Assembly: GCA_003157875.1 (NCBI GenBank)
Contig: PMKV01000085.1
Coordinates: forward strand, 1 to 32,831
Direction of reading: 5' to 3'
DNA: 32,831 nucleotides
Source: Chloroflexota bacterium
GTDB taxonomy: Bacteria > Chloroflexota > Limnocylindria > Limnocylindrales > CSP1-4
The translations under genes were made by a program, and so were the position numbers. The notes under the pieces are model-generated. The model did not search any database and was not told the DNA's origin. It saw nothing but the letters and a program-made list of their open reading frames with translations. This document shows, one piece after another, positions 1 to 7,666 of the stretch (its first letter is position 1; every line of letters begins with the position of its first letter).

Positions 1-1
1 C

Positions 2-328
<327 letters not shown>

Positions 329-346
329 TCGTTCCTCGCGCAACTC

Positions 347-380
347 GAACGCCCGGCGGTTTCCGCCGGGCGTTCTTTAT
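347..380 (+). terminator. Rho-independent terminator after ppdK
   Basis: A perfect 13-bp stem (GAACGCCCGGCGG, positions 347-359) pairs with 363-375 around a TTT loop and is followed by TTTAT. It ends ppdK transcription before the convergent gene that stops at 630. Confidence 0.9.
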
Positions 381-629
381 CGGGCGCCACGTGGCCTGGG
401 CCGAGCTCGGACCGTTCTTCTCGGGTGCGTTGACGGAGATCAGCAAGCTCCTCGCCGAGCAGGCCGTCCGGTATGCCGGGTCGTGGGTCCGGATCGGCTG
501 GATCCTGGACACGTTGACGTGCCCACGCTCCACCTTCAGGCAACCCGAGAGTCACGCGTCGAGGGTCAGAACGGCGATGTTGGCGGCCGGCGAGGGAGAA
601 AGCGGGTCGTCCGGGCGGGACCGATCGCC

Positions 630-1676
630 TCAGAAGGTCGGCTCCAGGTCAAGGACGATGTTCTGGTTTCCTTGCGCGGAGACCACGGTGACCTGGTACG
701 CGCCATAGGGCCAGGGCCACGGGTTGGCCTGCCACGCGGCGGTGATCGATTCCGAAGGGGGGTTCGACGTGGGGTCCAGGGGTGGGATCCAGAAGCCGCC
801 CGACTGGATGGCGCCGCTCGTCGGTGGAGGCGATATCTGGATGAACGGCGGCCGCGTCGGGGCTTCCGAAGCCACGCTTCCCGCCGGAAGCGGGGTCACC
901 GCGGCGCCGGGCATGTAGCCGTCAGGCGGAACGTACGCCGGAGATTCCGGTGGACCGAGGTAGACGAACCTGACGGCGCTGACCGGCACGGAGCCGGGCC
1001 AGGTGATAGCGATGGCATACACGTTCCGGCCTTTCGGCAGGAAGACGGCGGCGTATTTCGGCGGCGTCCCGGCATCTATCCAGCTCGTGTACGCGACTGA
1101 ACCGCCCGGGCCCGAAACACCGTTGGGCATGGCGGCCGTCGCGAAACCCCAGGCCGTGTGGGAATCGATGGCCCGCAGCGCGGTCCAGTCGACCGCCGAC
1201 CACGGTGGGGTCGGGCTGGGCGTGATTCCGGGCGGCGTGGCCGAGGGTTGTTGCTCGCCATGAGGGCCGCGGTAGTTGTAGGGCGCGACGTATGGGAAGG
1301 AGGCACCCGACGAGGGTTCGGTGGTCAAGGCGGCTGAGGGCGATTCCGTCAACGTCGCCGCCGGCGATGCCAACGCGATGGGGGATGGACTGCCGGTTCG
1401 AACCGGGTTGGGCCACGGCTTGACCAGGCCGGCGACAACGAAGACCGCCCCCAGCATCAGGAGCGCCAGCTCCGGTCGGAGCCACCGCCGTCCGCCGAGG
1501 CGCTGAATCGCCTCATCGCGCCCGAGTCGGGGTGGCTTTCTCTCACGGCGTCGCCCCGGTCTTCGGGCGCCGACCGCCTCGACGTCAAGTGGCTCGATGT
1601 CGACGATCCGGCTGGCCGGCACCTGGGTCGAAGACCGGAGGGACCGTTCGTCCTGGTTCGTTTCGTCGTCGTGCAT
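630..1676 (-). CDS. Membrane-anchored hypothetical protein with proline/serine-rich extracytoplasmic region
   Basis: The protein has 348 residues and belongs to no family I recognise. A charged N-terminal stretch of about 65 residues is followed by one hydrophobic helix (about residues 67-88, PELALLMLGAVFVVAGL). Next comes a low-complexity Pro/Ser/Thr linker and a probable folded domain from about residue 155, rich in Trp, Tyr and Gly and ending in VLDLEPTF. This suggests an N-in, C-out anchored protein. Frame and codon use are consistent throughout. The ATG at 1676 has only a weak AGGA about 11 nt upstream; a TAGGAT box lies about 30 nt upstream. It converges with ppdK. No function is proposed. 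Confidence 0.7.
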   Translation of the reverse strand: MHDDETNQDERSLRSSTQVPASRIVDIEPLDVEAVGARRPGRRRERKPPRLGRDEAIQRLGGRRWLRPELALLMLGAVFVVAGLVKPWPNPVRTGSPSPIALASPAATLTESPSAALTTEPSSGASFPYVAPYNYRGPHGEQQPSATPPGITPSPTPPWSAVDWTALRAIDSHTAWGFATAAMPNGVSGPGGSVAYTSWIDAGTPPKYAAVFLPKGRNVYAIAITWPGSVPVSAVRFVYLGPPESPAYVPPDGYMPGAAVTPLPAGSVASEAPTRPPFIQISPPPTSGAIQSGGFWIPPLDPTSNPPSESITAAWQANPWPWPYGAYQVTVVSAQGNQNIVLDLEPTF

Positions 1677-1900
1677 GCGCGTCTGGGTCCTGTGGCTGGA
1701 GTGGCATCCTACTGCGCCTCCGACTTGCGAGGGCCGCGCGGGCTTTTCGTTGCGGCGGGCGTGACGCTACCTCGAAGCCACACGGACCGAGTCGGATCGC
1801 GTGGCGGAACGAGGCTCGGGTCGGGCTGTACGGCCCCGGCGTCACGACCTACGATCTCGGCAATTCCCCCACGAGCGCGAGTGACGGCGCGCTCCTTCGC

Positions 1901-1932
1901 AAACGGCTCGGGCCCCCCTCCCCGGGCCGTTT
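1901..1932. terminator. GC-rich stem-loop downstream of the DUF72 gene
   Basis: AAACGGCTCGGG pairs with CCCGG(G)CCGTTT around a C-rich loop, with one G-T pair. It lies just past the stop of the minus-strand DUF72 gene. A run of three T follows the stem on either strand, so it may end transcription from the right. Confidence 0.55.
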
Positions 1933-1938
1933 GTGTGT

Positions 1939-3055
1939 CTACTGGGGGGCGACCTCGGCCGACAGATCGGTCTCGTGCGGCGCGTCGGGCTCGGCGGTCT
2001 TCCCGTCAGGCTCGGCAGCCAGGTCGTCCCCGAGCATCGCCGCCAGCTCCCGGGCGTTGGTGGAGCCGTAGTTGGCGTAGCAGTTGTTCATCAGGATGTG
2101 CATCTCGCGGGCCTCTTCGGCTGCCTCACGGATGCGCCCGGCCCACTCGCTCAACTCGTCCTCGCTGTACAGGTAGCGGAACCGCTCGACCACGGGGATC
2201 CCGGCCGCCTCCCATGTCTCCACCCTGCCGGCCGTGGAACCGGACGACGGCCAGGTCCCGCGACGTGACCGCGGAGAGTGGCGGGACGCTGCTGCGGAGG
2301 CCCTTGGGGACCATCGACCATGACCAGCGGGAATCGAGTTGTCGGCGAGGAACCGCGAGCGTTCGATCGCGGTTCTTCTCGTTGAACCACGTCTCGCTAC
2401 GAAACTCGACCGCGGACCGGACGTCGTCGAGCCGGGCCGGCGCGCATCGAGGATGGCGTCGCGGCTCTCGCTCGTCGGGAAAGAACCACTTTGGGAATTG
2501 CAGCAGCACCGAGCCGAGCTGACCGCTCGCCCGAAGTGGCTCCAGCCCCGCGAGGTAGAGTCGCCAGACTTCGTCCACGATTTCGCCCGGCAAGTCGCGG
2601 GCGTAGAGGCGGGCTTTGGACGCGAGATCCGCGGGCAATGCGGAGCGAAGCTCCTTCGGCAGCCGCTTGACCTCCGTCGGCTGACCGGTCATCAAGGCGT
2701 GGGCCTTGGCATCGAACACGAAGTCGGGCGGGGTCCGGTCGACCCAGGCCGCGGCCACTCGGGCCGACGGGATGGCGTAGTAGGTCGCGTCGACCTCGAC
2801 GATGGGGAAGGTAGTGGCGTAGTAGCTGAGGCGCTCTTCGGCGCTATCCGCGCCGCGAGGATAGAAGACCCCCGGTGCGGTCATCGTCGGATCCGTCCAC
2901 GACGCGGTGCCTATCCGGATGGAGGTGCCGCGCCGAGTGATCAACGGCTCGCGTGCCGCCGCCTCTACCGCCAGCGCGCGCTCACCGGCAGCGTCCGACC
3001 CGGGGTCGTGCGGATTGGGAGGGGCGGCGTGGTGGTCGAGCGGTAGCGACGGCAT
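1939..3055 (-). pseudogene. DUF72 family protein, disrupted by several single-base frameshifts
   Basis: DUF72 proteins (YecE-like, TIM-barrel fold, function unclear) run about 240-300 residues. The N-terminal half reads IRIGTASWTDP, then FPIVEVDATYYAIPS and SVLLQFPKWFFPDE. The C-terminal half, in another frame, reads ETWEAAGIPVVERFRYLYS and ILMNNCYANYGSTNAREL. Between them family motifs jump frame repeatedly: ESRDAILDARR near 2445, FLADNSIP near 2340, PLVMVDGPQG near 2320, LRSSVPP near 2290 and the HGRQG/ETW junction near 2225. Restoring the family pattern needs about six one-base corrections, mostly removal of an extra base. This is a decaying gene or a stretch of poor consensus sequence. 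The start at 3055 is uncertain; 3127 is an alternative. Confidence 0.8.
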
Positions 3056-3107
3056 GGTGCCAGGTTGGCGGATTCGACGCCGGAAGGCCAGGGGGTCGAC
3101 CCGGCCG

Positions 3108-3335
3108 TCACCCGCACGGCTCGGCATTGGTGGGCAGTACCCGGTTTCCGAGACCGATCAGGCGTCGGCCAGCGGCCGAACGGACGACTTGCACGAACGT
3201 GAATTGGGCTGCGGGGGCGCCTGTGACCTCCTTGATCTGCCCCGAGTTGGCTTCCTGCCAGGCGCCGCGCAACTCGGCAGCTCTGGCCTGAGCGATGTCG
3301 TACCTGACTGCAACATCAAGATGGTTGGGATACAT
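3108..3335 (-). CDS. Small hypothetical protein (75 aa)
   Basis: The ATG at 3335 is preceded by a strong ribosome binding site, GGAGGAAC, so this start is preferred to the ATG at 3416. The product begins MYPNHLDVAVRYDIAQARAAELR. Short proteins opening with MYP and an amphipathic helix are common in high-GC Gram-positive and Chloroflexota genomes but have no assigned role that I know. It is divergent from the WYL regulator at 3483 and lies just upstream of the damaged DUF72 gene, so it may share a promoter region with both. The function is unknown. Confidence 0.6.
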   Translation of the reverse strand: MYPNHLDVAVRYDIAQARAAELRGAWQEANSGQIKEVTGAPAAQFTFVQVVRSAAGRRLIGLGNRVLPTNAEPCG

Positions 3336-3423
3336 GTTCCTCCGATCCCGGGCCTTTTCTCCGACCCTATCCGACGGGCCGCCTGAGTGCTTCCGGTGGT
3401 GTGCTTTGATGACCACAGCCTAT

Positions 3424-3449
3424 CTGGCATACCTGACTGTTACTGGCAT
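3424..3449. repeat. Direct repeat CTGGCAT in a divergent promoter region
   Basis: CTGGCAT occurs at 3424-3430 and 3443-3449, 19 bp apart (about two helical turns), in the AT-richer gap between the divergent gene at 3335 and the regulator at 3483. It is a possible operator of the WYL regulator; this is inference from spacing and position only. Confidence 0.3.
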
Positions 3450-3470
3450 GAATATGACAAGGAATTCGGC

Positions 3471-3476
3471 TAAGCT
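3471..3476 (+). promoter_or_regulatory. TAAGCT -10-like box for a leaderless WYL regulator mRNA
   Basis: TAAGCT ends six bases before the ATG at 3483, and there is no ribosome binding site. This spacing would put transcription start at or next to the A of the ATG. No clear -35 is visible. Confidence 0.45.
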
Positions 3477-3482
3477 GCCGGC

Positions 3483-4475
3483 ATGCGAGCGAGTCGGCTG
3501 ATCTCGGTGCTGCTCCTGCTGCAGACGCGCGGCCGAATGACCGCGGGGCAGCTTGCGGAGGAGCTGGAAGTCTCGATACGGACGGTCTATCGAGATGTCG
3601 AGGCACTCAGCGCCTCGGGAGTGCCCATCTTCGCCGACCGCGGCGTACATGGCGGATTCCAGCTGGTCGAGGGCTACAGGACGCGACTCACGGGCCTCAC
3701 TCCCGGGGAAGCGGAAGCGTTGTTCCTCTCCGGGTATCCGGGTCCAGCGGCTCAGCTAGGGCTGGGTACCGTCCTGGCGGCCGCCCAACTCAAGGTTCTT
3801 GCCGCGCTGCCTCCCGAGCTGCGGAGCCGGGCCGGGAGGCTGCGCCAGCGGTTCCACTTGGACGCTCCGGGCTGGTTCCAGGAGCCTGAGGTGTCGCCTC
3901 ATCTGCAGCAGATCGCCGAAGCGGTCTGGGCGGATCGTCGGCTGCACATGAGCTACCGGCGCGGTAGCAGCGACGGCCCCCTCGTCGAGCGAGTCGTCGA
4001 TCCACTCGGCGTGGTCCTCAAGGGTGGAATCTGGTACCTCGTTGCCCAAGCCGACAACTCGAGGCGCACCTACCGAGTCTCGCGCATCCTGGACATCGAA
4101 CTCCTGCCGGAGCATTTCGTGCGCCCCGACGACTTCGATCTGGGCGAGTACTGGGAACGGTCGGTCGCCGAATACGCCGGGAGCCTGCCGTCTTTCCCGG
4201 CGACGGTCAAGGTCCGCGGCGACGGCCTGGACAGGCTCGGCGATGCCATCGGCCGGGCACAAACGGCCGAGGCGATGACGACCGCCACCGGCCCGGATCA
4301 GGATGGTTGGCTGACGCTCTCGCTCCTGGCCGAGGACCTCTGGCATGCTCAAGCCCAGCTGATGCAGCTTGGCGCGGATGCGGTTGTTCTCGAGCCGACC
4401 GACCTGCGGGAGTTGATCGCCGGGGTATCGAGGGCGATGGCGGCCTTGTACGACACGGGACAGTCGAATCCGTGA
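3483..4475 (+). CDS. YafY-type transcriptional regulator (HTH + WYL domain)
   Basis: The protein has 330 residues, usual for this family. An N-terminal winged HTH of the HTH_11/DeoR type (about residues 3-58) contains TAGQLAEELEVSIRTVYRDVEAL, followed by the typical wing GVHGGFQLVEGY. The WYL domain occupies about residues 140-225 and keeps its signature at W184-Y-L in GGIWYLVAQADN, then RTYRVSRI. A C-terminal WCX-like extension follows. WYL domains bind ligands, in some cases nucleic acid or nucleotides, and such regulators often control the neighbouring gene or themselves. The divergent small gene at 3335 is the natural candidate target. It ends before a stem-loop at 4500. Confidence 0.93.
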   Translation: MRASRLISVLLLLQTRGRMTAGQLAEELEVSIRTVYRDVEALSASGVPIFADRGVHGGFQLVEGYRTRLTGLTPGEAEALFLSGYPGPAAQLGLGTVLAAAQLKVLAALPPELRSRAGRLRQRFHLDAPGWFQEPEVSPHLQQIAEAVWADRRLHMSYRRGSSDGPLVERVVDPLGVVLKGGIWYLVAQADNSRRTYRVSRILDIELLPEHFVRPDDFDLGEYWERSVAEYAGSLPSFPATVKVRGDGLDRLGDAIGRAQTAEAMTTATGPDQDGWLTLSLLAEDLWHAQAQLMQLGADAVVLEPTDLRELIAGVSRAMAALYDTGQSNP

Positions 4476-4499
4476 CGGCCGGTGCGGTCCAGATTGGTT

Positions 4500-4542
4500 C
4501 ACCGGGCCGCGGCTTTCCCCCCAAGGAGGCCGCGGCCCGGTG
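4500..4542. terminator. Stem-loop between convergent genes
   Basis: A perfect 14-bp stem (CACCGGGCCGCGGC at 4500-4513 with 4529-4542) flanks a 15-nt loop. It sits between the stops of the convergent genes at 4475 and 4548. There is no T-tract, so termination is probable rather than shown. Confidence 0.6.
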
Positions 4543-4547
4543 ATGGG

Positions 4548-4841
4548 CTAGCGGCTGTTGGCGATCTCCACGAGCACGATCGGCCGACCCGCTTCACCAG
4601 CCTCGAGCCTGGCGACGTACCCAAGTGGCCACAACTCACGGCTGAGGGCTCGATCCATGCCCTCGATCCGGTTGCAGGTCCGCGCTCCTCGGATCAGGGC
4701 GCTTCGGATCATCGGGTCATCGAAGGACGGCACGTCCGATCCAACCCGGACGGCCAGACCCTGGGGACCGGCATGATGCCACGGCACCGCGCCGAGACGG
4801 CGGGTGGCGAGTTCCGGATGGAGTTGAGATAGGAGAGTCAT
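4548..4841 (-). CDS. Small hypothetical protein (97 aa)
   Basis: The product has 97 residues, no membrane segment and no motif I recognise. It ends GRPIVLVEIANSR. Support for coding comes from its position between a stem-loop and an upstream TACAAT box on the minus strand (4872-4877), which would give a leader of about 25 nt. No clear ribosome binding site precedes the ATG. The alternative is that this is a spurious open frame in GC-rich DNA. Confidence 0.45.
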   Translation of the reverse strand: MTLLSQLHPELATRRLGAVPWHHAGPQGLAVRVGSDVPSFDDPMIRSALIRGARTCNRIEGMDRALSRELWPLGYVARLEAGEAGRPIVLVEIANSR

Positions 4842-4871
4842 CCCGAGTCGGCCCCAAGCTAGTCAATGTGT

Positions 4872-4877
4872 ATTGTA
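4872..4877 (-). promoter_or_regulatory. TACAAT -10 box for the gene starting at 4841
   Basis: The minus-strand hexamer TACAAT matches the -10 consensus at five of six positions in otherwise GC-rich sequence. No good -35 is seen. Confidence 0.35.
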
Positions 4878-5005
4878 CTCGGATGGACCCAAAAGCGGGC
4901 CGAGAATCGCAGAACAGGCGACTGCCGAGGGCGTGGAGACAGGTTCACGGCGAAACGTCGGTGCGGGCCGGCACCGTCCGGGGGGCGTCCGGACGTGGTC
5001 CGAGT

Positions 5006-6301
5006 CTACGAAACGCTCAGGGCCTCGCGCATCAGGGCGAAAGCCTGCTCATGCTGGCCGGCCGCGGCAAGCGCATCGGCCCACTCGCGGATCGCTTTTC
5101 GCACGAGGGCGGGGCTGCCGGCCTCTCGAGCCAGTCTGCCGGCACTTTCGTAGGCGGCAAGCGCGCCGGCCGTATCGCCTTGTACCGACCGGACACGGGC
5201 CTGGGTCAGGTAGGCATCGACGCCGGCTTTGGTGTTGTTGGTCCGCTCGGACATCTCGACGGCGCCGGCGGCGGTCGTGGCCGCCTCCTCTACGGCGCCA
5301 CGCGCCAGCGCTATCTGGGCCTGGGTGTCGAGGATGTGGGCGAGAACCCAGTCGTCTCCAAGACGCTCCGCGCCGTTGCGCGCCGAGGCGACCATCTCGT
5401 TTGCGCGAGAGGAGTTCCCAAGGGCCAGGTAAGAAAGCGCCAGGTCGTTCTCGAGAAGCGCGGTCTCGCGTTCGGCCTCGGCACGCCGGAATAGCGCCAG
5501 GCTGGCGATGCCGGTTCGGACGGCTGCTTCGAAGTCGCCTGTCTCGCGATAGCTGAAGGCAAGACCGTACAAGTAGTTCGCCTGGCGCCGATCGTCGAGA
5601 GTGCCGGACAGCGCGCGAACTTCCTCGAGGTAGGCGAGGGCCGCGGCGTGGTTGCCGTCCCGCGATTCGATGGTTGACAACGCCATGACCAGACGGAGGT
5701 GGAAGCTGGGCTCCACCTTCAGGCCGGCGCGAGCTCGGGCGAGGACAGCGTGCAGCAGAGCCTTGGCTTCGGTCGAGTTCTCCATCTGGTACTCGGCGGC
5801 AGCCAGCCAGTACTCAGCCAGAGCCGCATCTCCAGCGCGATCCGCGGCGTGGAAGAGCTCGGCGGCCTCCGCGGCAGCGGCGGCTGCCTCGCGCCCCCTG
5901 CCGCGCCTGACCAGGGCCTCGGCCTTTCCGCTCAGCAAATCGGCCCTGCCGTCGCGCGAGGCCGTCGATTCCAGCAGTTCCTCATACGCCGTGATGGCAT
6001 CGTCCCAACGGCCGCAGGCCAGGGCGAGGTCTGCCTCGAGCCGCGCCCAGGCCGCCGGTTCATCGTTGATCAGCGCGCTGGCCGGGATGCCGAGCCGGTT
6101 CGAGATGAAGTTGAGCGCGGCCATCGACGGTCGACTCAGGCCGTTCTCCAGGGCGCTTATGTAGGCCTTGGTGTAGCGGCCGTCCGCTAGTTGCTGCTGC
6201 GTCAGGCCGGCACCCAAGCGGGCCTTGCGCAGTCGCTGGCCGATCTGATGGGCCAGGGGAGAATCGTCGACTCGGGGACGTGCTTGGCTGACTCTTGGCA
6301 T
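5006..6301 (-). CDS. XRE-family HTH regulator with TPR repeats (RRNPP-like candidate receptor)
   Basis: The protein has 431 residues. Residues 18-74 form an XRE helix-turn-helix (IGQRLRKARLGAGLTQQQLA, then YISALENGLSRPS and NRLGIP). From about residue 80 to the end it is almost wholly TPR-like helical pairs, with recurring patterns such as WDDAITAYEELL, HAAALAYLEEV and EAAVRTGIASLALF. HTH plus TPR is the architecture of RRNPP pheromone receptors (PlcR, NprR, PrgX), which bind a re-imported peptide in the TPR groove, but it also occurs in unrelated regulators. A secreted 40-residue peptide gene is divergent at 6470, which favours the pheromone-receptor reading. There is no usable ribosome binding site before the ATG; a TAGACT box lies 7 nt upstream, suggesting leaderless translation. 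Confidence 0.88.
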   Translation of the reverse strand: MPRVSQARPRVDDSPLAHQIGQRLRKARLGAGLTQQQLADGRYTKAYISALENGLSRPSMAALNFISNRLGIPASALINDEPAAWARLEADLALACGRWDDAITAYEELLESTASRDGRADLLSGKAEALVRRGRGREAAAAAAEAAELFHAADRAGDAALAEYWLAAAEYQMENSTEAKALLHAVLARARAGLKVEPSFHLRLVMALSTIESRDGNHAAALAYLEEVRALSGTLDDRRQANYLYGLAFSYRETGDFEAAVRTGIASLALFRRAEAERETALLENDLALSYLALGNSSRANEMVASARNGAERLGDDWVLAHILDTQAQIALARGAVEEAATTAAGAVEMSERTNNTKAGVDAYLTQARVRSVQGDTAGALAAYESAGRLAREAGSPALVRKAIREWADALAAAGQHEQAFALMREALSVS

Positions 6302-6308
6302 GCTCCGA

Positions 6309-6314
6309 AGTCTA
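6309..6314 (-). promoter_or_regulatory. TAGACT -10-like box for the XRE-TPR gene
   Basis: On the minus strand TAGACT ends seven bases before the ATG at 6301, the position expected for a leaderless transcript. No -35 is recognisable. Confidence 0.4.
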
Positions 6315-6375
6315 CTACCGAGTGCCGCGAGGTAGCGAGGGGTTGGTGCGTCGCGGCGCCAATGTTTACAAATAC

Positions 6376-6404
6376 TTGACCCGCCATAGTGCGGTACCTA
6401 CGAT
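6376..6404 (+). promoter_or_regulatory. Sigma-70-like promoter of the secreted peptide gene
   Basis: TTGACC (6376-6381) and TACGAT (6399-6404) are separated by exactly 17 bp, giving a predicted start near 6411 and a leader of about 60 nt. The spacer contains the palindrome GGTACC and the -10 overlaps CGATCG, either of which could take part in regulator binding. Confidence 0.65.
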
Positions 6405-6469
6405 CGGAGTGCCGAAAGCCGCGCCGGCCCGGACTCTGGGAGGACGCCTCTATGTGAAGGAGTCGTCCA

Positions 6470-6592
6470 ATGTTGTCTCGCCGTATCAGCTTCCGTGCAA
6501 TCGTCCTTTCCTGGATCCTTGGAGTGGTTCTGGCCCTGATCCCGCTGGCGACCGCGCTGGCGGGCGGGGGAGGCAATACCTTTCCCCATTAG
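6470..6592 (+). CDS. Secreted 40-residue peptide, candidate pheromone precursor
   Basis: This short frame begins with ATG seven nt after AAGGAG (6457-6462) and lies behind a 17-bp-spaced promoter. The product opens with a basic stretch (MLSRRISFR). A hydrophobic core of about 19 residues follows (AIVLSWILGVVLALIPLAT), then ALA, a good signal peptidase I site, leaving the predicted tail GGGGNTFPH. Small size, a Sec signal and a short C-terminal tail next to an HTH-TPR gene are the hallmarks of RRNPP pheromone precursors (Phr, SHP and PapR types). The mature form could be the nonapeptide or a shorter end such as NTFPH. That it encodes a secreted peptide is well supported; signalling is inference. 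Confidence 0.8.
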   Translation: MLSRRISFRAIVLSWILGVVLALIPLATALAGGGGNTFPH

Positions 6593-6616
6593 GTGACATC
6601 CGTTTACCGCTAATGG
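6586..6616 (+). repeat. Inverted repeat overlapping the peptide gene stop codon
   Basis: CCATTAG (6586-6592, containing the stop) is repeated inverted as CTAATGG at 6610-6616. It could form a 7-bp stem with a 17-nt loop in the mRNA, or be an operator. There is no T-tract. A second small stem follows at 6624-6640 (CGGCCGA, loop AGG, TCGGCCG). Confidence 0.4.
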
Positions 6617-6803
6617 ATGCGGCCGGCCGAAGGTCGGCCGAGATCTTCAGGACTCATCGTCCGCTCGGATTCCGGGGCGGGGCGGCTTTCGGCAGAGTTC
6701 GCGTGAGGGCCGGAGGGGAGCCGAGCCCGACCATCTCGAGCGCTGGACGCTCACCGCTGCTCCTTCCCAGACCACCTACCCGTGCCGGCAGGTGGGCCGG
6801 CCG

Positions 6804-6840
6804 TTGCCCTCACCTAGATAGTGTAGGATAGTAGTACTAG
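6804..6840 (+). promoter_or_regulatory. AT-rich promoter/operator-like segment upstream of the 6860 gene
   Basis: TTGCCC (6804-6809) is 17 bp from GATAGT (6827-6832). The segment 6814-6840 begins and ends with CTAG and contains repeated TAG triplets and the palindrome TAGTACTA (6832-6839). It stands out sharply from the GC-rich surroundings. Confidence 0.45.
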
Positions 6841-6859
6841 TTTACGAAGACCTACTGGA

Positions 6860-7306
6860 TTGGGTGAGAACGTGTTCTGGACGCGGGCAAGCCGCGCTGC
6901 GCGGCGGCAGAAGGTGCTGGATGAGTTGCTCGGACTCGATCCGGCCGAACGACGCGGCCACCTGGAGGTCGCCGTCGCAGCCGGTGACGTCCGCGCGGAC
7001 GAGGTCGACTCGGCTCTGTTGCTCGTCGGGCGGCTGGATGCGTTGCGGGTCATGACGATCCCGCCCAGCGGCCTTCTACCCGGAGGCGTACTGCCGGTCA
7101 CCGAACACCCATTGCGCGCCCCCGAAGACCTCACGGCGACGGTCCCGGCCGGTCCATCCGTCGACCGTGGGTCGATCGAGAACGATGCGGCCGAGATCTC
7201 GGGACGGCCCGGTGTGATCAACCCCGCTCGCAAGCCGAGGGTCGGCGCTCGGTCATCGCGTCAACGTCGCCTGAAGAATGCGATCGCCGCCCAGCCGAGG
7301 GGCTAG
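6860..7306 (+). CDS. Hypothetical protein (about 148 aa)
   Basis: I do not recognise this protein. Its first 70 residues look helical and charged (RAARRQKVLDELLGLDPAER and EVDSALLLVGRLDAL). The remainder is Pro/Gly-rich and ends in a very basic tail (RKPRVGARSSRQRRLK). No membrane segment or signal peptide is visible. The start is unclear: TTG at 6860 lacks a ribosome binding site and GTG at 6872 has only a poor one. It follows an AT-rich promoter-like segment and lies on the same strand as the secreted peptide gene, 267 bp further on, so it could be a target of that system. This is speculation from position. Confidence 0.5.
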   Translation: MGENVFWTRASRAARRQKVLDELLGLDPAERRGHLEVAVAAGDVRADEVDSALLLVGRLDALRVMTIPPSGLLPGGVLPVTEHPLRAPEDLTATVPAGPSVDRGSIENDAAEISGRPGVINPARKPRVGARSSRQRRLKNAIAAQPRG

Positions 7307-7357
7307 ATCGAGTCAAAGCGCGTACCGCGCCCCTCCGCGCGGCTCGGTGTCCAGGGG

Positions 7358-7627
7358 TCAGGCTGTCAGGTCGACCTGCCGCATGGCGCCCGGCTTGCCG
7401 TCCTCGCTGAGGTAGAGACTCGATGAGCGGATCTGGCCGAGGGTCTCGTTGGCCGCATTTCGCAGGTCGAACTGCGTAGCCGCGCTCTGGCCCACGTACA
7501 GCGCCCCGACGCCGGCTTCGGCGAGGGATTTCTGCCCGGAACCGCCGCCGGACCACAGCTTCAGGCTGGCATAGGCAGCATCGGCCGCATCGATCCAGCC
7601 GTTCGCGTCCGTGTCGAGGGACTTCAA
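7358..7627 (-). pseudogene. C-terminal fragment of an EF-hand/VCBS-type secreted protein
   Basis: The frame encodes LKSLDTDANGWIDAADAAY, an EF-hand or dockerin-like calcium loop. GVGALYVGQSA and IRSSSLYLSEDGKPG follow. This order is familiar as the last 90-100 residues of larger bacterial VCBS/haemolysin-type calcium-binding proteins. Here nothing precedes it except a TTG at 7627 and 13 further codons back to the stop of the ABC ATPase gene (7667-7669), which is in the same frame. There is no ATG, GTG or good ribosome binding site. The likeliest reading is a truncated remnant; a very short TTG-started gene is the alternative. Confidence 0.5.
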
Positions 7628-7666
7628 CTCCGGTACCTCAGGGCAACGCTCTTCGCCCGGTGCCGC

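Noticed and set aside
4976-4994. GTCCGG/CCGGAC stem after the XRE-TPR gene as a terminator
   Set aside because: The stem is only 6 bp and has no T-run; such stems are frequent by chance at this GC content.
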